From positions 106,764 through 170,763 of the forward strand of contig NZ_JAMBPQ010000015.1 in the NCBI RefSeq assembly GCF_024206495.1: a stretch of 64,000 bases of DNA, given 5' to 3'. This stretch comes from Paraburkholderia sp. CNPSo 3272. GTDB lineage: Bacteria; Pseudomonadota; Gammaproteobacteria; Burkholderiales; Burkholderiaceae. Shown piece after piece: positions 1 through 8,286 of the stretch. The position numbers and the translations under genes are program-made. The notes below the pieces were generated by a model, which worked only from the letters and a program-made list of their open reading frames with translations, was not told the origin of the DNA and did no database searches. Position 1 is the first letter of the stretch. Each line of letters begins with the position of its first letter.

Positions 1-1
1 T

Positions 2-151
2 GGGACAACGGAGTTGCGCGCGGGGCAGTTGCTGACCATCCCCGCAGGCGTGCGCCACCGCACGCGCCCGGGCAGCGCACGCTCGATCAACCTGACGGTG
101 GAAAAAGCCAATGCCACAACGATCCGCTGTGACGCGCCCAGGGAAGGGTGA
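2..151 (+). CDS. Cupin-domain protein, C-terminal fragment
   Basis: The reading frame is open from base 2 to a TGA at 149-151 and gives about 49 residues of a protein that starts outside the window. The stretch LTIPAGVRHRT is typical of the second conserved motif of small cupin domains, where a His helps bind a metal inside the beta-barrel. The remaining tail is short and polar. Substrate and function cannot be told from this fragment. It is read toward the nfeR-like gene, but the gap of about 145 bp and the clear promoter in it suggest the two are not co-transcribed. Confidence 0.6.
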   Translation, partial: GTTELRAGQLLTIPAGVRHRTRPGSARSINLTVEKANATTIRCDAPREG

Positions 152-295
152 CTAGCAATTCGAGGTCTGTCGCCTCTTCGGCGAATCGAAGTCGCCGGTA
201 GGACACCAGGTAATACGCAGCAGTAACGGGCGTTGCGCTGGAGGCAAGCGCCCGAGCCAAGACCCGACCGCGTGCTCACACCCCAAATATTTTCT

Positions 296-342
296 TTGAC
301 AACCGCTCTTACGATATATATCTTAAGACATGTTTTAAGATA
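296..342 (+). promoter_or_regulatory. Promoter and palindromic operator of the nfeR-like gene
   Basis: A perfect -35 box TTGACA (296-301) is followed, after 17 bp, by a -10-like TATCTT (319-324). A 24-bp near-perfect palindrome lies at 319-342. Its left arm is TATCTTAAGACATG, its right arm read in reverse is TATCTTAAAACATG, and the arms meet at ACATGT. The palindrome covers the -10 box, so a protein bound there would block transcription. The PadR-type regulator encoded just downstream is the natural ligand, giving autorepression. A good AGGAGG ribosome site follows at 353-358. Confidence 0.75.
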
Positions 343-362
343 CTCATCAGACAGGAGGCCCT

Positions 363-1100
363 ATGCGCCGCCACCATCCGCACTTTGGTCAAACCGGCCG
401 TCACGGCCACTCCCCGCGCGATCCGCGCGACTTCTTCGGCGGCCGCCACCCGGCCATGCAGGCGCTTCACGCGCTGCGCCACGCAATGGGCCGCCATCGC
501 GGCGGCGAAGGTCCAGGGGACTTTGGCGAGCGCTTCGGCGAAGGTTTCGGCCGCGGCTTCGGTGGCTTCGGCGACGGCGACGGTTTTGGCCGTGGTCGCA
601 AGTTCACGTCCGAAGACCTGCAACTCATGCTGCTCGTGCTGCTCGCCGAGCGCCCGAGCCACGGCTACGAACTCATCAAGGCGCTCGACGCGCGTTCGAA
701 CGGCTTCTACAGCCCGAGCCCCGGCATGGTCTATCCGGCGCTCACGTACCTGGAAGAGCTGGGCTATGTGAGCGTGACGCTCGAAGGCAACCGCAAGCGC
801 TACGAGCTTTCGCCCGAAGGCCGCGTGTACCTCGAGGCCAACCGCGAACGTGCGGACCTGATCCTCGCGAAGCTCACGCACTTCGGCCGCAAGATGGAAG
901 TCATGCGCCGCGCCATGGCCGGCGAGGATCCCGCCGAAGGCAGCGCCTGGGTGCGCGAGCTGATCGAGGCGCGCCGCGCGCTCAAGCGCGCACTGCTGAG
1001 CCGCACCGACGCCGCGCCGGAGGAACAGCGCCGCATCGCCGCGATCCTTGCGCGCGCCACACAGGAAATCGAAACCGGCGGCGACAACAGCGACGTTTGA
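363..1100 (+). CDS. nfeR: PadR-family metal-responsive repressor, NfeR (YqjI)-like
   Basis: A 245-aa protein in two parts. Residues 1-78 are low in complexity: first His/Arg-rich (HHPH, HGH), then a Gly/Phe-rich linker. Residues 79-150 form a PadR winged helix, with the family pattern SHGYELIKAL followed by PSPGMVYPALTYLEELG; a C-terminal dimerisation helix follows. E. coli NfeR has the same architecture (metal-binding N-terminus plus PadR domain) and represses the ferric reductase gene nfeF in response to nickel and iron. The next gene here is an nfeF homologue, which supports the assignment. Unlike the E. coli protein, this N-terminus has no Cys, so any metal site would be made of His. ATG 363 is set by the AGGAGG site. 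Confidence 0.75.
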   Translation: MRRHHPHFGQTGRHGHSPRDPRDFFGGRHPAMQALHALRHAMGRHRGGEGPGDFGERFGEGFGRGFGGFGDGDGFGRGRKFTSEDLQLMLLVLLAERPSHGYELIKALDARSNGFYSPSPGMVYPALTYLEELGYVSVTLEGNRKRYELSPEGRVYLEANRERADLILAKLTHFGRKMEVMRRAMAGEDPAEGSAWVRELIEARRALKRALLSRTDAAPEEQRRIAAILARATQEIETGGDNSDV

Positions 1101-1165
1101 CAGCCCGCTTCCACGCGCCACGCGGCGGCCCACGCCGCGCCACCCCAACATCATCGGAGCCATAC

Positions 1166-1975
1166 ATGCAGAACCCGTCCCACCTCGAAGTCGTCCGTGT
1201 ACGTCACCCGCTGAAATTCCGACTGTTGCGTGTGGCGCGCGTCACGGCGCTCTCACCCGCGCTCGTGCGCGTCACGCTCACGGGCGATCTGAGCGACTTC
1301 GTCTCGGCGTCGTTCGACGATCACATCAAGGTGTTCTTTCCCTCCGCCGGCGAGGAAAAGCCGGTACTGCCAACCCTCGGCCCTGACGGCATCGCGTTTC
1401 CCGAAGGCGTCGAGCGCCCCGCGGCGCGCGACTACACACCGCGCCGCTTCGATACGCAAACCAACGAGCTCGATCTGGAATTCGCGCTGCACGAAGCCGG
1501 TCCGGCGACGGCATGGGCGGCTCAGGCGCAGCCCGGCCAGTATCTCGGCGTAGGCGGCCCGCGCGGCTCCATGGTGATTCCCACGGGCTTCGACTGGCAT
1601 CTGCTGATCGGCGACGAAACGGCGCTGCCCGCTATTCAGCGGCGCCTCACGGAGTTACCGGCCGGCGCGCGCGTGGCCGTGGTCGTCGAAGTGGCGAACC
1701 GCGCGGCCCGCATCGAACTGCCCACCGAAGCCGATCTTTACGCCACGTGGTGCTACCGCGACGAAAGCGAGTCGGAGCATCCGCTCGTGGACGGCGTGTC
1801 CCAAGTGTGGCTGCCGCCGGGCGAGGGCTACGTGTGGGCTGCAGGCGAAGCCTCGGCGATCCGCGCGGTGCGCGCGCATCTGTGCAACGCGCGCGGCGTC
1901 GACAAGAAGCGCATTCGCGCTTGCGCCTACTGGCGCCGCGGCGCGCAGGGGGCCCACGAAACGATCGACGACTGA
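1166..1975 (+). CDS. nfeF: Siderophore-interacting FAD/NADPH ferric reductase, NfeF-like
   Basis: A 269-aa cytoplasmic flavoprotein of the siderophore-interacting (ViuB/YqjH) family. These enzymes reduce ferric iron in siderophore complexes with NAD(P)H so that iron is released. The FAD-binding signature RDYTPRRFD lies near residues 87-95, the Gly-rich GVGGPRGS near 130, the nucleotide-binding segment around LLIGDETALPAI, and the C-terminal family marks YVWAAGEASAIR and YWRRG. ATG 1166 follows a GGAG-like site. It lies 65 bp after the PadR gene on the same strand and is followed closely by an MFS gene, so the three probably form a metal-controlled operon. Confidence 0.8.
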   Translation: MQNPSHLEVVRVRHPLKFRLLRVARVTALSPALVRVTLTGDLSDFVSASFDDHIKVFFPSAGEEKPVLPTLGPDGIAFPEGVERPAARDYTPRRFDTQTNELDLEFALHEAGPATAWAAQAQPGQYLGVGGPRGSMVIPTGFDWHLLIGDETALPAIQRRLTELPAGARVAVVVEVANRAARIELPTEADLYATWCYRDESESEHPLVDGVSQVWLPPGEGYVWAAGEASAIRAVRAHLCNARGVDKKRIRACAYWRRGAQGAHETIDD

Positions 1976-2034
1976 TCGATCGCGCTGGCGCGGCAACAGT
2001 CACGCCTTTTTACCTTCAGGCTCCAAGCCCATAC

Positions 2035-3306
2035 ATGACCACTTCTCTGACACCGCTGCGCGAACGCACCCTGCTCTGGCTGCTGGCGCTCACGCAGTTC
2101 ACTGTCATCATGGATTTCATGGTGATGATGCCGCTAGGCCCGCAGATCATGCACGCGTTCGCGATCACGCCCGCCGCGTTCGCGACGGCTGTTTCCGCGT
2201 ATTCGCTCTGTTCGGGTCTATCAGGACTCCTTGCTGCGACGTATATCGATCGTTTCGATCGCCGCCGTCTGCTGCAAATGACTTACGCGCTGTTCGCGCT
2301 CTCGAATCTCGCCTGCGCGCTCGCCACGAACTTTCATCTGCTGCTCGCCGCGCGTGCGTTCGCAGGGCTCACCGGCGGCGTGCTCGGCTCGATCGTGATG
2401 GCGATCGTGAGCGACGTGATTCCCGCCGCGCGGCGCGGCGCGGCCACGGGCATCATCATGACGGCATTCTCCATCGCCGCGATCGCGGGCGTGCCGGCCG
2501 GCGTGCTGCTCGGCGCGCATTACGGCTGGAGCGCGCCGTTCATGCTGCTCGTCGTGCTCTCGGTTGCGATCTGGCTCGTGGGCTCGCGCGTCGTGCCCTC
2601 GCTCACCGAGCACCTCGGCCAGCGCACGCCGCTCGCGCAAGTGCTGCCGAACCTCTGGCGACTGCTCACACTGCCGCGCCACCTGAAGGCCTTTGCGCTC
2701 ACCTTCACGATGATGGCCGGCCATATGCTCGTGATCCCGTTCATCGCGCCGATGCTCGTCGGCAATCACAGCATCGCGCCGCAGCAGCTTTCATGGCTCT
2801 ATATGGCGGGCGGCGCGGCGACGTTCGTGACCTCGCGCGCGGTGGGCCGTCTCGCGGACCGCTACGGCAAGCGCCGCGTGTTCCGCGTGATGGCGCTCGT
2901 TTCGCTCGTGCCTGTGCTGTTCGTCACGCATCTGCCCACGCTGCCTTTCCTCGCGCTCGTGGCGTTCTTCGCCCTGTTCATGATCTCGATGTCGGGCCGC
3001 ATGGTGCCGATGCAGGCATTGCTCACGACGATTCCCGAGCCCGCGCGGCGCGGCGCCTTCCTGAGCGCCAACAGCGCGGTGCAGGCGCTCGGCACCGGCA
3101 TCGGCGCGTGGCTGGGCGGCCAGTGGCTCACGAATGGCGCGCACGGCGCGATCATCGGCTTCGGGCAGAACGGCTGGATCGCCGCAGCGCTCACGTGCGT
3201 GGCGGTGTTGTGGGTTTCGCGGGTGCGTGGGGCGTCGGAAGACGTGTCGAATGACGTCGCCGCAACTGTGAGCGCAGCACCGGCGGCTGCGGCTGCGAAA
3301 TCCTGA
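2035..3306 (+). CDS. MFS transporter, DHA1-type exporter
   Basis: A 423-aa inner-membrane protein with about twelve hydrophobic helices. The loop between helices 2 and 3 carries the MFS motif A variant YIDRFDRRRL, and the second half carries its counterpart GRLADRYGKRRV. The closest recognisable group is the proton-driven DHA1 drug/metabolite exporters. It starts 59 bp after nfeF and has no promoter of its own that I can see, so it probably belongs to the same operon. A role in metal, siderophore or toxic-compound export is inferred from that position only. The C-terminus is an Ala-rich soluble tail. Confidence 0.75.
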   Translation: MTTSLTPLRERTLLWLLALTQFTVIMDFMVMMPLGPQIMHAFAITPAAFATAVSAYSLCSGLSGLLAATYIDRFDRRRLLQMTYALFALSNLACALATNFHLLLAARAFAGLTGGVLGSIVMAIVSDVIPAARRGAATGIIMTAFSIAAIAGVPAGVLLGAHYGWSAPFMLLVVLSVAIWLVGSRVVPSLTEHLGQRTPLAQVLPNLWRLLTLPRHLKAFALTFTMMAGHMLVIPFIAPMLVGNHSIAPQQLSWLYMAGGAATFVTSRAVGRLADRYGKRRVFRVMALVSLVPVLFVTHLPTLPFLALVAFFALFMISMSGRMVPMQALLTTIPEPARRGAFLSANSAVQALGTGIGAWLGGQWLTNGAHGAIIGFGQNGWIAAALTCVAVLWVSRVRGASEDVSNDVAATVSAAPAAAAAKS

Positions 3307-3310
3307 GCCA

Positions 3311-3373
3311 CAAAAGAAAACCGGTTCGCAGCCGTGGCGCGCCTCATGAGCGCGTCACGCACCGCGAACCGGT
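3311..3373 (-). terminator. Rho-independent terminator of the porin gene
   Basis: The arms ACCGGTTCGC (3320-3329) and GCGAACCGGT (3364-3373) are perfectly complementary over 10 bp with a 34-base loop. Read on the minus strand the hairpin is followed by TTTTCTTTTG. This is the layout of an intrinsic terminator for the porin, whose stop lies at 3501. It also separates the porin from the convergent MFS gene. Smaller hairpins lie between it and the porin stop. Confidence 0.6.
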
Positions 3374-3500
3374 CGTGCTTCAGGTAGAAAGCGGATGAAA
3401 CCGCGGGCCTTGGGTAGCTTGCCCGCGTGCAGCGCGGGACCCGACCGGCCGATCGGGTGCCCGCGCTGCGTCGCTCCGCGAGGGAGCGAGCCAACGATGC

Positions 3501-4655
3501 TTAGAAGCGGTGACGCAGACCCACCGTTGCGGCGACCTGGTTCTGCGAGGTCGACGGCGACAGCGTGTTGATCATCGCAACGTTCGCGCCGGCGTCGCCG
3601 AGTTCGCCCGAAGCGTGCTGATACACGGCGCCGGCGTAGACGTCGGTGCGCTTCGACAGCGAGTAGTCAGCCGTCAGCGAAACGGTGTGCCACTTCGGAT
3701 CGCCCGAACCGTTCGAACCCGTGACCTTGCCGTCCGTGAACGTGTACGACGCGTTCAGGGCGAGAGCCGGCGTGAGTGCATAGGCGCCGTTCAACTCGAA
3801 GTTGTCGAGGTGCAGGTTCGTGCCCGTGGGGATCGAGAACGTCGTGCCGCCCTGACCGCCCGCGATCAGGTTCTGGTACTGCGTGTGCGTCCACACGAAG
3901 CCAACCGTTGCCGGGCCGTAGTTGTAGTTCGCGCCTGCGCCGAACGTGCGTTGCGTTTGAGCCGACAGGTTGAAGTTGTTGCCGTTCGATGCCGAACTCG
4001 CGCCGTTCGTGTTACCGGTGCGCGTGTTGTTGATCTGCAGGTAGGCAGCCGAGAAGTTCAGCGGGCCGTTGCCGTACGACGCGCCTGCGCTCCATGCGCG
4101 GTTGTTCGCGAACTGGCCGGCGTCGTTGCTGAAGCCATACAGGCCGCCGAACTTGAAGCCCTGGTAGTTGACGCTCTGGTACTTGACCGAGTTCTTGATC
4201 GAGAACGAGTGGTCGAGGTTGTCGTTGTCGAACGGGTGAGCCGCGAGGTTGTTGCCGTAGCCGCTGCCGGTTGCCGAGAGCGGTGCCAGGTAGTCGACCA
4301 TCGAGTCATACTGGCGGCCGAGCGTCAGCGTACCGAAGCGGTCGCTCTGCAAACCGACGAACGCCTGGCGGTTGAACATCGTGCCGCTCTCGGTGTCCTT
4401 GCCGTTGTTCAGGTTGAAGCCGTTTTCCAACGTGAAGATCGCATGCAGACCGCCGCCCAGGTCTTCGCTGCCCTTCAGGCCGAAGTACGTGTCGCCGACG
4501 GTGCCGCTACCCTGGTTCCATGCGGCGTGGCCGCCTGCATTGTTCGCGTAGACGATACCCGCATCCAGTGCGCCGTAGAGAGTAACGCTGCTTTGTGCGT
4601 GAGCGGAGGCTGCGAATGCGCCGAGGACGCCCGCGATAATCAAAGTATTCTTCAT
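3501..4655 (-). CDS. Outer-membrane general porin (Gram-negative porin, OmpC-like)
   Basis: A 384-aa outer-membrane beta-barrel that would form a trimeric diffusion pore for small hydrophilic solutes. It begins with a signal peptide ending in AHAQ, followed by SSVTLYGALDAGI, the standard start of Burkholderia porins. The motif LKGSEDLGGGL follows, and it ends in VGLRHRF with the terminal Phe needed for BAM-dependent assembly. The start chosen is the ATG at 4655, preceded by an AAGGAA site. A longer in-frame start at 4742 would put 29 unrelated residues before the signal peptide. The gene is monocistronic, with its own terminator and a long AT-richer upstream region. Confidence 0.9.
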   Translation of the reverse strand: MKNTLIIAGVLGAFAASAHAQSSVTLYGALDAGIVYANNAGGHAAWNQGSGTVGDTYFGLKGSEDLGGGLHAIFTLENGFNLNNGKDTESGTMFNRQAFVGLQSDRFGTLTLGRQYDSMVDYLAPLSATGSGYGNNLAAHPFDNDNLDHSFSIKNSVKYQSVNYQGFKFGGLYGFSNDAGQFANNRAWSAGASYGNGPLNFSAAYLQINNTRTGNTNGASSASNGNNFNLSAQTQRTFGAGANYNYGPATVGFVWTHTQYQNLIAGGQGGTTFSIPTGTNLHLDNFELNGAYALTPALALNASYTFTDGKVTGSNGSGDPKWHTVSLTADYSLSKRTDVYAGAVYQHASGELGDAGANVAMINTLSPSTSQNQVAATVGLRHRF

Positions 4656-5250
4656 GACTTTCCTTATGACATTCAGACCGCGCTGACGCGGCTCCGGGTA
4701 TTGGAGCCACACCGGCAATCCCGGGCGAAGTCTACGTGTCAAAGGCTTTAAATCGTCTTGGCAAACGCTGTAACAGTTATTTGCTAAATCTGGAAATATC
4801 GGAATAATAATCCGTAAGTCATTGTGGCGAATGGGAAATACGGAGTAATGCGCAGATCGGCCGGGATAGGCCGTGTGGCAAGGACGCGACGCCCGCTTCA
4901 GCGCGGAAATTCGATTATTGTGAAAAGTGGATTAATTGCAGGCAACTTCGCGAGATTAAAATCTTCGCTGCCGATGAAACTTTATGAGCACGATCATAGT
5001 CTTATCGCGCGCGTGCATTATTGCTATATACAGCGATTATTATTGCGCGAAATCGCGATTATCAAACCGATGATTTTCGGCGTCCTTTGCGGCGCTCGTC
5101 GGCGTCCCTCGCGCGGCACGCGCGCGGGCGCGGGCGCGCGCATCCGTTAAAATCCCGGAATGCGCGCGCACAGCGAGCGCACCACCCGCATCGACGCCAC
5201 TTCTACCGAACGGCCGCGTCGCCCTCACCCGTCCGGCGCGAGACCCCGTC
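4656..5250. other. Intergenic region between porin and dbpA
   Basis: These 595 bp hold no convincing gene. Roughly 4740-5080 is clearly richer in A and T than the rest of the window, as expected for the regulated upstream region of a porin read leftwards. Toward the right the base composition returns to high GC, with a run of GCGCGGGC repeats at about 5115-5140. A TAAAAT box at 5148-5153 is a plausible -10 for dbpA, although no matching -35 is visible. I see no clear operator palindrome. Confidence 0.5.
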
Positions 5251-6657
<1,407 letters not shown>

Positions 6658-6752
6658 ACTGACGAATCACCCGCGCCGGCTGCGCACGCCGCTTGCGCGC
6701 CCGCGCTGCACCGCGCCTCAGTGACCCCGCGCTCAACCGGATCAGGAAAGCC

Positions 6753-7403
6753 ATGAAACAACCGCTCAGAATCGATTTCGTCTCCGACATCGCGTGCCCC
6801 TGGTGCGCAATCGGCCTCTCGTCGCTGAACCTCGCGCTCGAACGGCTGCGCGACACCGTCGACGCGCAGATCGTCGTACACCCGTTCGAGCTGAATCCGC
6901 AGATGGGCGCGGGCGGCGAATCCGTGCTCGAGTATCTGGGCAAGAAGTACGGCCGTACGTCCGAGCAGATCGCCGAGACGCAGGCCATGATCGGCGAGCG
7001 CGGCGCGAGCGTCGGCTTCACGTTCGGGCCGCGCGAGCGCATCTACAACACCTTCGACGCGCATCGTCTGCTGCACTGGGCCGGCATCGAGGGCAAGCAG
7101 CTGCCGCTCAAGCTCGCGCTGCTGCGCGCGTATCACGGCGAGGGCCAAGACACGAGCGACCACGCGGTGCTCGTCGCGGCGGCGCAGTCCGTGGGGCTCG
7201 ACGCGGATCAGGCGCGTGCCGTCCTGGAAAGCGGCCAGTATGCCGACGAAGTGCGCGCCGAAGAGCACGAATACCAGGCGGCCGGTGTCCAGTCCGTGCC
7301 GGCGATCATCTTCAACCAGCAGTATCTGGTCAGTGGCGGCCAGCCCGTCGAAACCATCGAGCAGGCGATCCAGCAGATCCTGGCCGAGAGCGCCAAGGCC
7401 TGA
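6753..7403 (+). CDS. DsbA-family oxidoreductase, FrnE-like
   Basis: A 216-aa thioredoxin-fold protein with no signal peptide, so probably cytoplasmic. The active-site motif CPWC lies at about residue 14, and the cis-proline loop is SVPAIIF near residue 190. An all-helical insertion sits between them, as in the FrnE/2-hydroxychromene-2-carboxylate isomerase-like branch of the DsbA superfamily. Relatives act in oxidative-stress tolerance or polyketide biosynthesis, but the substrate here is unknown. It begins 95 bp after dbpA on the same strand and could be read through from it; nothing in the sequence shows a functional link. Confidence 0.85.
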   Translation: MKQPLRIDFVSDIACPWCAIGLSSLNLALERLRDTVDAQIVVHPFELNPQMGAGGESVLEYLGKKYGRTSEQIAETQAMIGERGASVGFTFGPRERIYNTFDAHRLLHWAGIEGKQLPLKLALLRAYHGEGQDTSDHAVLVAAAQSVGLDADQARAVLESGQYADEVRAEEHEYQAAGVQSVPAIIFNQQYLVSGGQPVETIEQAIQQILAESAKA

Positions 7404-7565
7404 ACGGCCCAGGCGCGTGAATCCCCCGTGCGGCGCGGCCTCGCGCCCGCGGGCGCCCCGCTTTCACGGGCCGCTGCGCCGTCGTTCGCGCGCCTGGCAG
7501 ACGGCCGATGCCTGCCGCCTCCTCGCGTGCGTGTAAACTAGCGGGTTTTTTGCCCAGGTAAAAAA

Positions 7566-8276
7566 GTGCTAGCCCCGCAACGCCTCGCGTTGAGCGGCCC
7601 GACGCTCGTTCGCTTACTTGCCCGCTTCGGCGACGCCGAAGTGCCCGAATCCCGGCAATCGATCTCGGACCAACTGAGCCAGTGGCTCGGGTGGACGGAC
7701 GCCATCGCCCTATCAACGGCGTTGAGCGTCCAGACGCCGGACGGCGAGCCAGCCACGCGCGTGGGCGCCAGTGTCGAACAAAGCCAGAGCGAGCGCGTGC
7801 GCGCCGCGCTGACAAAGGCCATTGCGGGCGAAGGCGGCCCTGCGCGGCGCGACGGACGGCGCACGCAGGCCGCCAGCCAACCAGCCGATGTGGAACCCGA
7901 TTTCGCCGATTTCCGCCAGCGCTACGTCGCCCTGCAGCAGGCGATGGAGACTGACATCGCCACATTGCGCGCCCGTCTGCGCGCCGCGCTGGCCGCCCGT
8001 GCGCCTGCGCTCGCGCGCCTCGCGACGGTGGACGCCGTGATGGAGCAAGCGCTCGGCGCGCGCGAGCGCAGCCTGCTCGGCGGCGTGCCCGCGCTGCTGG
8101 GCGCGCATTTCGAGCGGCAGCGCGCAGCGGCCGCGGCGCAGTCCGTTGGAGAAAGCGGCGCGCCTCACGCCTGGCTCGCCGGCTTTCGCAAAGATATGCA
8201 GAGCGTGTTGCTCGCCGAACTTGAGATTCGGTTTCAACCGGTGGAGGGGCTGCTTGCCGCCCTTCGCACCAGCTAA
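7566..8276 (+). CDS. DUF3348 protein, first gene of a stator-like operon
   Basis: A 236-aa soluble protein without signal peptide or membrane helix. The N-terminal 50 residues (SGPTLVRLLARFGDAEVPES, then QWLGWTDAI) match the start I know from DUF3348 proteins. The middle is polar and probably disordered, and residues 115-190 are helical and charged, with a possible coiled coil. The start is GTG 7566, 7 nt after AGG. It opens a same-strand run with the DUF802, OmpA-like and DUF2894 genes (10-bp gap, then overlaps), so the four products likely work together. No enzymatic motif is visible. By position it could be a cytoplasmic adaptor for the membrane complex; that is inference. Confidence 0.7.
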   Translation: MLAPQRLALSGPTLVRLLARFGDAEVPESRQSISDQLSQWLGWTDAIALSTALSVQTPDGEPATRVGASVEQSQSERVRAALTKAIAGEGGPARRDGRRTQAASQPADVEPDFADFRQRYVALQQAMETDIATLRARLRAALAARAPALARLATVDAVMEQALGARERSLLGGVPALLGAHFERQRAAAAAQSVGESGAPHAWLAGFRKDMQSVLLAELEIRFQPVEGLLAALRTS

Positions 8277-8286
8277 CCCAAACGCT

